A DNA stretch of 64,000 bases from assembly GCF_033958435.1 (NCBI RefSeq), contig NC_134147.1:44944001-45008000 (forward strand), written 5' to 3'. Shown in pieces: positions 23,223-35,543 of this stretch. The notes under the pieces are model-generated. The model ran no database searches, was not told where the DNA came from, and saw only the letters and a list, made by a program, of their open reading frames with translations. The first letter of the stretch is position 1; the number at the start of each line of letters is the position of its first letter. This DNA comes from Carettochelys insculpta. Its lineage: Eukaryota; Chordata; Testudines; Carettochelyidae. A program made the translations under genes and the position numbers.

Positions 23223-26019
23223 TCTCTCTAATTAGCTCATTTGGGTGAGATTGATTGCAAGCCAAAAAAAAGGCATGGTTTTTAACTGAAACCCTCAAAA
23301 GGTGATTGCTGTGAAAACCATCCTGGCATTAGCAATACTTCATAAATCAAGACCAATAAAACCCAGCTTCAGAAGAGATACTTCTTTATTTTGGGTATTA
23401 TTGACCTGGTGTAAAGACAAACTCACATATGCAAAAACCCCTTTACATGCTTAGTCTTACAGCTGGCCTCTCTCTCACACATACACAAATGTTCCTGAGG
23501 AAAAAAGCTTCCAATTTATAATTATTAGAATGTTTCTGTCTCAGAAACAAGCTTTTCATATAACACTAAATCCCCACAAGTTAAAAATGCATTGAAGGTA
23601 ATGTTGCAAAATGTAGCACACAGGCTGAGAAAGAGAGTTTCTATACATCTGGACATCATGCCTGTATTATCTGCAAATAAAAGGTTTGATTAAGGGTCAT
23701 ACGGTACATATGGTATCTATATCAACAATAACCAAGATTTAGGTGGGCAAGATTAACAAAACTGTTTGGACATTGGTAATAGAGTATCCAGGTACATCAC
23801 TCATGGAAAAGTTTTACAGAGAGTTGACAGTGGAAAGCAAATATTTCAATGAGTGGAGATTGTCCCTCAGCAGGTCAGAATCTAGGGCAGGCCATCCACT
23901 GGAAAATGAAATCTACCAGAGGCATATTTGAGTTTCTTTTCTGGCTTCATTAGACTATCTACTGTGCCAATGGTAAAACCTGAAGGGGTCACAGTGTACT
24001 TCCTGTATTGCTGGTCAAGAAGGTAGGAACACTAATGAGCCCATCTGGTAAATGTTGTTGTGTTATTTCTGATATAAAATTAATAGTGTTTCCCACTGGA
24101 TATATTTTTTTTTTTATGATTTGGCCAAAATCTACCCTTGTGTTGCTCTTGGAAAGATGAGGTCCATTTACTCCTCCCAGTCAGCGTTGGATATTTAGCC
24201 CACATCATTGAGGCACATGATACTACAGTGAACCTGGTTCTCCACCTCAGTGCGCTGGTGTAAGTTCCTCACATTGCACAGGACGTTAGGAGTGCAAATA
24301 GGGGCTGTGCTACACTGGCGCACCAGGCCTTGATGAGACACTGTTTGGGCAGGTTAACACTTCAAACACAAAGACTCAAAAAGGTGTGACAAAGGAATTT
24401 TCCACCCAGCCACCTATACATCCAGTGCCTGTTCCAGGGCTCAGCTACCAACTAATAGGCCCTGATTGCAGACAGAGTGTTCAGGTTCCGTCAAATCTTC
24501 CCCACTCAACCCTACGTTTCAGCAACCAGCTCTCTTTGGCCTCAGTCCCCTCTTCCCTAGCAAGCTACTGCATCCTTCCCAATCTCAACTGCTGGATTTT
24601 TCCTTCTTTTTAAGACCAAACCCAACACAGGTGCAATGGATGTAGCTACCTGAGCCCATGTCTGGCTGTCAACTCTTGGTAGCCCAGGATGGGTCTCCTC
24701 TCATCATATAAGAATACAGCTGAAAGCCATCACCCAACAGAGACAGAGCTAAGGCTCAGATGAGCCTTGGTGAATGGGATGGTGCCCCTCAGGCCCCATG
24801 GGATGAAGTTTGGCACTGGAATGGCATTTTCATTGAAGGAGAAGATGGAGTGAGAGGGAGTAACCAAGAGCTGTGTGACCTAGTCATGTGAAGCTAACTG
24901 CTGAGGGGCTGAAATGAGCTCTGGTAAGTGGAGTCAGAAAAACATTGATAGAACAACTTTCTATTGTAAAATGCTGTTCCATAAAAACTGAAATACAGGT
25001 ACTTCACAAAGTCAGATTAATTTTTTTTTTAGAAACAAAAAGAGGGAAAAAATTGAAATGCCTGTTGCTGTGTTTTCCAAGCTTTGGGGTATGATTTTTC
25101 TTTCAAAGTGGATTTTGCTTTTAAAGTCTTTAAAAGTTTGTTTATATTAAAATAAAAAACTGAGTTGTTTTGATTTTCATAATTGCTATTGTTAAAATTA
25201 AAAAAAAACTTTGAGTTGAGCTGAAATGCAGTTTGGAATTTTCTATCATTGAAAATTTTGAAGTGTGAGGTTTCATTCTGAACTGGCACAAAATTGTATT
25301 TCAAGCACTCACAATATTCCAAAAAACAGAAACATTTCCAAAAAGTTATCTTAGTTTTTGAAAGAAAAGGTATGCAATTGTTTTGTATGTTGTCTAGATA
25401 ACTCTTTAATTTTTAACAATTTTTATAATTACCTCAAATATTGAAATCAAACTCCATCAGAGAAAATTGCTATCTTTGGGGATCCAGAGTTGGCAAAAGC
25501 TTTTGAGTAGAAAAAAGAATCCTTCAAATTGGAAATAATTTTTTAGCAGAGCAGATTTAAAACACAAACTAAACTTACATTGTGCTGCAAATCACTTGGG
25601 GAAACATAATCCATTTACAATAGGCTTCAGCAAGAAATCTTGGCAGTCTTTCAGCAAGTTTCATAATTGCTCTATTTTAAACTTCATCTTGAAGATACTC
25701 AGGATAACTTTTAGCTTTATTGAAAGGTTAATTTCACACCTACAGAAAAATATCAGCTTTCCGTTTGATTTAACAGAGTATTAAATGTGAAAATTAGTCT
25801 CTTCACATGAACGTGCAAAATTTCTTGCATCTGTAACCCTTCTTGCTTTTTGACTTCCACAGCAGAACTGAACAAGTCTAGTCAACACAATATTGTCATC
25901 TTCTTCTTCCCATTATCATCAACAAAGCTGGTTGCTCATATTTTGCAAAGAGCAATTATTTCTGTATAGTTGAATATTATTCCTTAATGGGAACTGCAAC
26001 TGTTTTCAGATTCATATCC
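23223..26019. other. Intergenic; includes T/A-rich repeat 25020-25330
   Basis: No gene supported. 24100-24110 is a T run. 25020-25330 is very AT-rich with aaatttt, gttttgatttt and gaaaattttg motifs and gives a spurious 97-codon minus ORF. Confidence 0.4.
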
Positions 26020-26705
26020 TTTGGCAGTGTGGGATAGCAGAACTGGAAGGGACCTCGGAAGGTCTTCAAGTCCAGTCCTCTGCCCTCATGGCAGGGCCAA
26101 GCACCAGCTATGTCACTCCTGTTAAAGATTTATTCAGTCTGTTCTTAAATATCTTCAATGATGGAAATTCTACAACTGCCCGAGGTAACTTATTTCAGTA
26201 ATTAAACACCCTGACAGTTAGGAAGCTTTTCCTCATGTTCAGCCTAAATGTCTCTTGCCGCAGTTTAAGACCACAGCTTCTTGTCCTATCATCAGAGATT
26301 AAGAAGAATAACTTTTCTTCCTCCTCATAACAACCTTGAAGGTGTTTGAAGGCTGCTATCAAGTCCCGTCTCCTGTCCAAACTAAACAAACCCAATTATT
26401 TCGGTCTTCCCTCAGAGCTCATGCTCTCTAGACCTCTAGTCATTTCTGTTGCTCTTCTCTGGACTGTTGGTTCGTGTTTAGCTTGTGGTCCACTGTGACC
26501 CCAAGATCCCTTTGTGGAGACTCCTTTCTGGGCAGTCATTTCCCACTGTGTATTTGTGAAACTGATTGTTCCTTCCTAAGTGAAGAATTTTGCATTTGTC
26601 TTATTAAACATTATCCTATGGAAAAGCATCCAGTGGGCCTGAGGACATACCAGCCCTCTCATTCCAAATGTCTGTCTCTCCAGGTCCGATCTGATTCACA
26701 ATGGT
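26020..26705 (-). mobile_element. CR1 LINE, 3' UTR plus end of RT region (minus strand)
   Basis: 'ggaagggacctcggaaggtc', 'ctgacagttaggaagctttt' and 'ggctgctatcaagtcccgtc' are the inverse 3' UTR. 26470-26650 ('ggtccactgtgaccccaaga', 'aagtgaagaattttgcattt') corresponds to the RT C-terminal coding part, broken. Confidence 0.85.
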
Positions 26706-27659
26706 GAGAGGTGGAGATTTTAATCTGCTGCTACCCATACTGCGCTAGCGGTGTCTGCAGCCATCTGTTACATGCATTGTGGACCATTGCTAGGAGCAGG
26801 GCTGCGTAGGGGGCAGGGGAGGGAGGGCAAAAGGGGAAGGCTCCCCATCTGAGAGAGCCTCCAAACTCAGTGGCACCATGATCTTGTGTATTGGGTCACA
26901 AGGCCAGTCAGATTCAGTCAGGCAGCCCCCCCCCCCCCCGCCCCGCCTGTGGCAGCCAGAGCAGACCGGGGGAAGCAGCGCTAAGTGAAAGTGAGCGTGA
27001 GTTCCGTGGTGCCATGTGAAACACGTCCAAGACTGCCCTTGTGCTGTGCAGCTGCTGTCATGTGGATTTCAGTTAGCAGAGCTGTGAGACCAGCGCTCCC
27101 ATAAGAAGGACTGGGATGATTTCCCACGGTCCTGACTACTGTTCTCTCTCATTTTTCCATCCACGTCTGGAATAAAGTTTTGTTATGTGCACCAAGGCAC
27201 ATGCAGCTTTGCACCACCAATAGAAACACATGCTGCCAACTGTAGGCGCTCTGCTAAACAGCTGGGCAGCACCTGAGTCTTCCTTTGTTTTATGGTACAC
27301 CTGCCTGAGCTCCTCTATTTTCACAGGACGCTACTGGGCGTCCCTGGTGTGTTCTTTTCCCTCCATGCTCTGTGAGATTTTGCCATATACGCCTGTGTTT
27401 CTTTTGCTGCTTCATAGTTTTCCCAGCCCAGATTCATCCTCCCACACAGCAGTGAGGTCCTGGATCTCCTGCATGCTCCATGCTGGAGCTTGTTTGCGCC
27501 CCTGGGACTTCATGGCCAGCTGTGCTCCTGAGGTGCGCCGCCTACTCTTCTCACCATACTGGCCAACCAGGAAATGAAATTCACATTTTCCTGGGCTGCT
27601 TCCTGCACACCTGGAGAGCAGCGGAGCTGAAAGTGGCGGCCAAGAATGTCAAATTTCAC
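26706..27659. other. Intergenic, GC-rich, with a 14-base C run
   Basis: C14 at 26926-26939. ORFs at 27136-27683 on both strands look like chance. Part of this may be the interior of the MITE whose right end is at 27842. Confidence 0.4.
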
Positions 27660-27842
27660 AACGCTCCGTCGGCACTACCCTAAGGTCGAGCATACAAGTT
27701 CGAATCTGGAGTTACGCCTCGTAAAAATCAGGAGTACCAAAGTCAGCCGTAGGCGCCCTTAAAGTTGATGGAATGGACCCTGTAGTGTGGACTGTTTCCT
27801 TAGAAATTCAACCTACCTAATCTTCTAATGTGGATCAAGCCT
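27660..27842. mobile_element. Harbinger-type MITE, right part
   Basis: Ends 'ctaatgtggatcaagcc' then TCA, mirroring the GGCTTG..CACATT-style termini of this MITE class; 'gtagtgtggactg' nearby is also typical. The left end could not be located. Confidence 0.4.
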
Positions 27843-28828
27843 CAGTGAAGCAACTACTTACTGCCTGAGTCAAAAATAAGCTTTGCCTCCAAAAGCTAGC
27901 AGCACTGCAAAGCTCTTAGTGGAGAGAGAGGCTGAGCTTGGCAGCGGTGCTTTTGGACAGCTGCTTGAGCTCTGAATAATAGCTCCTGAGTTAATAAAAA
28001 GTTGAAGAAAGGGCGTTCTGGCAGGAGACAAGCGCAACAGAATACCCCTAGAAATGTTGCAGGTGAAGTGCCATTACTCATCCAAGAAGCAGATAACCTT
28101 TATACTTTAGTCTGGCATTCAGTCACTGACATTTTAGAATTGTTGATACTTTGGACTTTTCACTGAGAATTAGGACACTAGTTTCCCGTTTGGTGCTATT
28201 CTAATTAAGAAAACTGAGACGAACCTCGAATGATATCCATCACACATTTCAAATCAATCGTTCCTCCTGTCAGCAAGCAGCATTGCAGCTTGCATGTTAA
28301 GGGATGGTCTCTGAGCTACAGAAAGAGCAATATAGATTCCATTGACCTCCTGTCATTAAGCACAGATTAAAAAAAAAAAAATTAGCCACCAAAACATTCA
28401 GAAATTAATTTGCTGTCCACCTTGTTTCCCTGTCTTTAGATTCGGGTGTAGTTCAGCTGAGACCCCTCACCTAGTGATCAAGCACGTAGCCACTGTAAAA
28501 TCTACTGCTTCCATTTCTGAGAAGGAATGTTACCAGCTGTCGAAACTTCACAATGTCTTTACTACCAGGATGACATTATGCACAGCAGTTTTTTTGCCCC
28601 TTGGGTAACCGAACCAAACTTTTTGTACAGGCTTCATAGTTGAAACCTCCACATTGCAGCATTGTCCTTTTCAGATGGGATGTTTTCCTAAATGATCTGC
28701 TGTAGGAATTATTGCGAGGAAATTGTATGGCTTGTGTTCTCCAGGATATCGCGCTACAATAGTATGTTCTCATTTTGGAATCTATGAATAGGAGTCCCAT
28801 GTCTTGTAGACCTTTCCCAAGCCTCTTA
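27843..28828. other. Intergenic, no supported gene
   Basis: Unique sequence with an A12 run at 28369-28382. No gene recognised. Confidence 0.4.
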
Positions 28829-28925
28829 GGGCAGTTCTACGCTAGTCCTGACAATCGATCTTAGATATGCAATTCCAGCTGTAATAATTGCCTAGCTGGA
28901 ATTGACATGTCGAAGTTTGATTTAT
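28829..28925. mobile_element. Harbinger-type MITE, left end fragment
   Basis: After TTA, 'gggcagttctacgctagtcc' opens like the other MITEs. An inner palindrome 'caattccagct..agctggaattg' follows. The right half is missing. Confidence 0.4.
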
Positions 28926-31900
28926 CATGCCATCCACAGAGAGGGAGGGGCAATAGGAGAAACTGAAGTTCAGTCCATGACTAATAACCTCTGGCTGTAA
29001 TCAGCTTCATGAGTATCTTGAATAGTCAGTGAAGAGATTCTGTGATGGGCAGATGCCTGGAAAGTCTATATTGTCAATGAGCAGCAAACGAAAGTATTCC
29101 AGCACATGCCTTAGCTTCCAAATTACTCTTCCCCAGTAAGACTCAACCACATCTGGTTGCTAGACCTCACTAGATAAACAGCACAACTTGATTGTGCTCA
29201 GGTTTGCATAAAACTAGACAGCGCAGGAAGTGGCACAAAGACATTGTAGTCTGAAGACGTTAAGCCAGTAAATTGGCACAGCTGCGTCACAGGAAGGCAT
29301 GAGGCTTCTGCACGCCAGCTCAAGAGCTGGCCCATTGAAAGAGGGGAAATTTCGGCGGTTAGCTGCAGTGAGCTTTGTGACGAGACAGAGGGTGGATGGT
29401 ACATAGAAGAGCTGCAGAGAAAGGCGACTCTAGAGAGCGGGTCCTGGGAAATAGCTGTACAGCTATAAGCTGTTCTAGGACTGCAATGACAGTGTTCACC
29501 CTGCACGTTGGTGGCAGCGACAGCATGGCACTCGCCCCAAGAGCTGTGAGCTGGTGAGGGAATGGACACAAACAGAGGGCAAGTCTCAGTGAGTGACTTT
29601 ACGTCAGCAACGTTTCATAGATAGGAAGCAAAAGGAGTTGCACTTAAGATGCAATTCTTCCCCGTACAACTTCCCTTTAGCAACAAGTTGTAATACACCT
29701 GTAAACAGAGGGCTGCTACATACTCTCCCATTGCGCAGTAACCCTTCATGTCTAAGCTCTTCCCTCCTAGAATCCACCTCACTAATGATCCATCAACTCT
29801 CCCTTCTTAGCCCAGTGCCCAAGGACCCTTCTTAGCCTCCCCAATGCACTTGTCTAGAGTGACCCTCTATTCTTTTTCACCAGGAAAAATAAAGGGCATC
29901 ATATTTGCAAAGTTTATTTAAAAATTTCATTCTGATTTTGGAAGCCAAACTATTTTGGGGCTTGGTTTTTAGTTACTGGATTTTCCCCTCTCCTTTGCTT
30001 TTGGCCTCAAGTTCAATAAAGTGAACAAAGTCCAGAGTAAGGTAGGTTCTTAACTTTTCCCACCTTTGCTAACTCTTTCAAAGTTCTCCTGCACTGCTAA
30101 AGTTAAGGGGTAGCCAAAGGAAAACAAAATATTACAATTCTGCGACCAGCCTAAAGTTCAATCATTTTGTTGCAGAGGGATGGAAGGGGGGGGCGGGGGG
30201 GGAAACAAAGGTAGGTCCCTCTGTCTACAGGAGCTGCTGACTATTACGTGAAGGATCCTTTGGGCTACAATCTGGCTCCAGAGACTACAACTCCCATGAG
30301 GCTTTTGGGCTAGGCTGCAGGGAGAAGATGCTGGTCTCCCTGTTTCTGGAGCGTTAAGGCTGATCAAACAGATTACTTCAGAGAAGGCTCCAGGTCAGAG
30401 GGGCTGATCAGCTTGCCGCCTGGCCTGGAGTGACACACACAACCCTCACCAAGCTGTCTGTAATCCAGTGGAACAACAGCCATGCACCAATGCAAGCCAG
30501 TAACTGGAACTTAGGTAACTGAAGAGTGTACACTCTGGGTGGGAGAACTGATGGTAGTATACATGCTAGTTATGTTTCGCTTATTCCTCTGTATATTGTT
30601 GGGGTTTTTTTTTTTTTTTTTTTTTTGTTTAATTTATGTTTCATCTGTAATCCTGTCTCCTTAAATTGTTAAATCTAATTTGGTCTATTAGATATATACT
30701 ATTTATAATTGCTGTTTGGGAGTTAAACCCAGATTATAACTGGAATAAGCATTCACGGCAGTTTCCAAAGACTCACCATTAACTGTGTACAGGGGACAGC
30801 CAGGTGGAGGCTATGCCATTTTGCATACCTTTAGAAATCAGGGCTAGAAAGGGGATTCCTAACTATCCAACATCACCACTGGGACACTCTGTATCTCCTT
30901 TAATATTAAACTCTTCAGGCACACAGGAGAGTGTTGCCTGCTCCCGCGTAGCCCAGGGAGGAGGGACAAGGGGTTACACAAAATCCAAAATATTGTTTGT
31001 TTTTTTTTTTCAAACCTGAAGTCTGAATGTCAATTCAGAACAAAGTTTTTGTTTTGTTTCAAAAGGTCCCACTGGGGGGGAAAAAAAAAAATCAAAGAAG
31101 GTAAATTTTTTCCATTAGATGTTCAGAGTCAACGAAACCTTATTTGTTGGCATGAAAACACATTGATTGAAAAATTTCAGCCAGCTGATCACTTGCCTGT
31201 TCCACCCACGTCCACCACCTTGTGATGTTGGACAAGAGTTGAGGCTGGGACCCGATCAGAAGGCTCTGATATAAAAACATTCTAGCCCGGGGATGTCTAA
31301 GTAGTGTCCCAACCCTCCTTTGATCAGAGCAACGATGCCCTTCCCTTCCCGTAGTCTTACTAGTAGAGAAACAAAAAAGACTACTTTAGATTCTTTTTTT
31401 CCCCCAGGTAATTATACAAACCCCAGATACCTCCCTGAAGAATTGCTAGTGAATGGCTCACAGAGATCGCTCATTTTGGAGAAGCAGCTTTCAGCTCATT
31501 TTAGCATATGTCAGATGAGTTGTTAGCAAATATTTGGCCCACACGGTGTACAGGTGTTACAGGTGGTCTCTTGGGAAACCTAGATCGTTTTTCTGCAGTA
31601 ATCACCCACCTCTTGATGCAGTTAAAATTCAGCTGCTTTTTACAGAAAAAGGCTAAACAGCGGAACTCATGTACAAAAAGGAACACTGCTGTTTTTATAG
31701 AGAAGACAATTATGTTACTCCTTGTAATAAACTCACTATATTGAGGTAGGAGATATTGTGAGTGCCAGATAGGATGGAGAAATAATTCAAAACACCCCTT
31801 GGGTGGGTTGGAAACTCTGCTCTTTTAGCCAGGTTTGTTTTGCAGCTCTCTGGGAGCAGATGGTGCTACAGACATACTAAGAACTGAGCAAAATCTGTTC

Positions 31901-32261
31901 TCATGGCACTTCAGGCAACAGCACCCACATCCACTCCTCAAGAAGTGATTCTTCAAATATTTTCAGGCCAGAGCTGGAGGACAAAGGCATCTGGATAAGA
32001 TGATACCAAGCGAAGAAACTGAACCTCTGGACTGTTAGAGGACTTGTGTGACACTCGCTGGAGACAGCTAGGCCCCTCCTATGAGTAAATGGGCTAACTA
32101 CACTGTTCAGAAGTTTCCATGATACATAGTCTGCTCACCTGCTGCTGCACACATGACCACGAGGTCGCAATCTGTTGGCCTTCAGGGCACTCTGTGCAAA
32201 CTTTGCTCGACAACATTTGTCATGGCTCTACAATGAGTCACAGAGACAGACACTCTCTTAG
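28926..32261. other. Intergenic; T22 run and one T/A-rich repeat
   Basis: T22 at 30605-30626; G-rich 30187-30201; T/A-rich repeat 31010-31185 ending 'gaaaaatttcagccagctga'. 30282-30300 has 'gactacaactcccatgagg'. Opposed ORFs at 29198-29571 and 32119-32394 are not supported as genes. Confidence 0.4.
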
Positions 32262-32668
32262 CTACAACAGGCAGTCAAGTAGCACTTTAAAGCCTAACAA
32301 AATCATTTATTGGGTGATGGACTTTCGTGGGGCAGACCCACTTCCTCAGAGCTGGAGATCTGCCATGTCCAGTACAGCACTGACAGTTTTATAACACAGT
32401 TCCAAAAAAAAATTGAAATAAAAACTCGCAGATCAGATACACAGCACTGAAAGGGGGGAGACGCTGAGGGGAGCGGGAGGGGAGTGAAATAGTAAGTGTC
32501 CTGCCTGAGATGATTCCAAATAATCAAAGGTAGGGAAACTATCCTTGTAGCGTGGGAGGTAATTGTTAGCTCTATTAAGGCTGAGCCTTAATGTATCAAA
32601 TCTGAGCACAAACTGCAGCTCTCACATCTCCCTTTGTAATCTGCTGTTAAAGCCTCATTGTTGTAGTT
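32262..32668 (-). mobile_element. Penelope-like element, 3' UTR fragment (minus strand)
   Basis: 'gcagtcaagtagcactttaa' and 'ggggcagacccacttcctca' are the inverted Penelope tail. 32400-32668 aligns by eye with 16530-16790 ('aggtagggaaactatccttg', 'ctccctttgtaatctgctgt'). Confidence 0.75.
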
Positions 32669-34574
32669 AATTCTACAGCAGCCCCATGTTTCACACCTGG
32701 CAGCCTGGCCACCAGCCCCATGCCCCTGCCATCCAGGATCCCTCTCGGCTGCCAGTTCTGTGCCCTGGAGCGCCGCTGCTAGCCCAGGGGTCCTGGCTGT
32801 TGGCGCCAACTCTAGGGACCGGGGAGGGGCATGGAAGAGGCAAAGGTGGGTGTAGCTCAGCCAAAAACTGATCTAGCTCCACTGCTTACAATAATATATG
32901 CAAATCACATCTTGCTTTGGGTTCTGTATGCAGCACAGCCCACTCCCAATGCTAAAGAGTCTGCAAACAAAACCTACAGAATGCAATCGGGAAATCGGTC
33001 AACATATGCACAGCTAACAAAGCGCTTCTCCCAACTTTAGATCACATGCTGCACCGAGCCACACATTCTACAAGGAACGTTCAGAGAAATAAGCAAAGGC
33101 AAATCTATTGAGCCAGTCCCAGCCTGGCAGATCACATCAGTTGATAGCATTAGTCTACTATCAGCCATGTTGCTCTAAGTACTACATCATCTGCTTATTA
33201 ATGTCAAGATTTATACATAAGCTGTTCTTCTTTAAGCAGCATGTTTGCTTTTTTTAAAGCCAGAGGGAAAATATGTAGGTGATCTCGTCCCCATAATTCA
33301 GTTGGACATGGAACGAGCTATCGCCATTAGAAATTCCTTTGTCAGACGCAGTATTATCTGTTTTTAAATTGAGTTCCTTACTACAGTTTGCTGGAGGTGC
33401 CTAATTAGGGCTGTCAGTGAAATAATCAGGCCCTTAAGATTAGTAGTGCATGTAGAAAATTTCTTGTTTAATTCCAAGATGAGCCATATGGTAAATATAC
33501 AATAAGGCACATTTTACAACAAGAACCCTTTATGTGACACTTGTTCTCTATTGATCCAACCACTGTAATGTGGCAGGAGGCCAGCCAGCCCTTGTGTGTT
33601 GTCAGTGTGTTAGCTAGGGTGTCACAGTGCAGCCTGTTTTGTGTTTGTATATTTAAGCACAAGTTTGGGCTCAGATCCTGTAAGCTGCTCTGCACAAGCC
33701 GGCTTCTTTCTGCACTAGAAGTCCATGGGGGTTCAGCCACTCGTATTGCAGGAAGGGCTTAAAAACAAACCCACTGGAAGAGATGTATTTTCCTCTTCTT
33801 TGAAGATTCCTGACGGCCCATTGATTGCTGCAGTTGGAAGCACCACCCAGGCAGGCCCTCACACACCTCCCTAACCATAACCCTAACCCTAACCCTCAAC
33901 AATGACCCAAAGCCCAAGCAGATGTCCACAGCTCAGAGTTTGTTAGATGAAGAGGGCAATAAAATGGGACCAGCATGGCAGTGAAGCCCCTAGACGAGCC
34001 TGTGCCTCAGCGCGCAAAAGGATGACAAAATGGCCCAGCACCTAGGACCATCCTGCAGTGAGCAGGACGAGGCAGGAGATTACCAGTTGTAATTATGCCT
34101 GCTGAAGTCATGCAGCAGGCTCAAGCCGTTATTGTGGTGTGGGAGTGTGTTATGTTTCCCTGCTGCAAAGAGCCCAGCCAGCACTTGCCGCCCAGCTGAC
34201 TTGCTTGAGGTCACAGAAAACAGCAAAGAACTATCCAGCTCCAACAGTGTATATTTTAAAATGAGCGAGCAAACGGCATGTCTGCCTCAGCCAATGATTT
34301 CCCAGCAACCCTGCCCTCTAGCAGGCAGACGTCTATCTAAAAATGCAGTGCACAGCACAGGCAATCACAGCAACACAGGCCAGAGGACACCTCGACTCTT
34401 TGCTAAAAGAATTGTGCAAAACTATGTGCGTCTTGAATTCACACCCTGGGCTCCCACAAAGAAGTTCAACTCAGAAGAGACTGGGAATCAGAAGGGTATC
34501 AGCTGCTGAATCTGCAGGAGCCAGCATAAAATGTGTTGTCCGTTATGCTATTGTAAGGCCAATGAACCTGTCGC
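32669..34574. other. Intergenic, no supported gene
   Basis: A GC-rich part (32690-32830), then AT-rich unique sequence. The telomeric repeat at 33869-33896 is annotated on its own. Confidence 0.4.
33869..33896 (-). repeat. Short interstitial telomeric repeat
   Basis: About four and a half CCCTAA units, one of them CCATAA: ccctaaccataaccctaacc and so on. Too short to be a chromosome end. Confidence 0.85.
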
Positions 34575-34645
34575 CGGCTAAAGAGAATGAACCTGTGACT
34601 TAGAGTCAAAAGCCACATGCTCTACCCTCTGAGCTAAAAGCCAGC
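34575..34645 (-). repeat. tRNA-like SINE head or tRNA pseudogene
   Basis: Minus strand TTAGCTCAGAGGGTAGAGCA is a near-perfect A box with a pairable D stem (GCTC/GAGC). GGTTCATTC, a degraded B box, follows at the right distance. The anticodon stem pairs poorly and no CCA-side acceptor match is seen, so a functional tRNA is unlikely. Confidence 0.5.
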
Positions 34646-35151
34646 TGGCCTTCCACTAATGCTGTGGAGTAGAGATTTCACCCTCCCTCCTCAGTGGTCT
34701 CCGTGCCTCTGGGGTTACACTAGGATTGGAGATGGGCCCAAAAGGAATTGTCAAAGTCCACCCAGTTCCTGGAGGCTTGGGCCAGCTCATTAGAGAGTGG
34801 AGGCAAGCTAGGCTGTGTGCACTGAGAATCCTCCCTCCTCCCAGGCTAAATGGTGGGTGAATGTCAGATCTGGGGAAGTGGTGGTGTTGGTAGGCTCAGC
34901 AGAGAAGTCAAGGTATGAATGAGCATGGAGGCTCGGCCACTCTCATTCCTTGAAGGAGGCGATCCCTCCAGCTCACGCAGGAGGCACATTGACTGGGCAG
35001 TTTGAGGTACGCCTGCATTTCTGACTGTGCTCCCCTAAAGGACTGACAAGGTGTCCAGAGGCAGGAAGCAACTAACTATTTTACTGGCCCATGCAGCTTG
35101 TAATGACCCCAAATAGTCACCAGATGGCAGCAGACAACATAGGGTTTAGCA
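34646..35151. other. Intergenic, no supported gene
   Basis: Nothing recognised apart from the 8-bp target site copy at its right edge (35144-35151). Confidence 0.4.
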
Positions 35152-35543
35152 CAGGGGTCGGCAACCAAAAGAGCAAGAACCACCATTTTTTCCGAATTTG
35201 GTAAAAACCTGGCTAATTCAAGAGCCGCAGTGCATGTGAACACGAGCTGGTCCTTACTAATGACATCGTCGTACTTTTGGCATCCTTATTTAAGAACAGC
35301 GTGTGCACCTATCCCACAATGCACTGCACATATTTAAAGGGGGAGTTATCCAACGTTTGGCGCCCGCGCATCCCTGGCTATTTAGATTTGAGTTGTTCAT
35401 CGTTAGGCTTTTAGATGTTCACCAAAGTACTGACAATAATCAGGAGCGGGTTTTCTTTTTTTTGTTTTTACTTTGCGATTACAGCATCAAGAGCCTCAAA
35501 GAAACCCTTAAAGAGCCGCATGCGGCTCCAGAGCAGACCCCTG
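35152..35543. mobile_element. Non-autonomous hAT transposon (392 bp)
   Basis: Left CAGGGGTCGGCAACC; inverted right end CAGGGGTCTGCTCTGG, with the subterminal block 'agagccgcatgcggctcc' near the right end. Flanked by GTTTAGCA and GCTTAGCA (7 of 8), a clear hAT duplication. No transposase. Confidence 0.88.

Noticed and set aside
33869..33896. Chromosome end
   Set aside because: Only about 28 bp of telomeric repeat with unique DNA on both sides.
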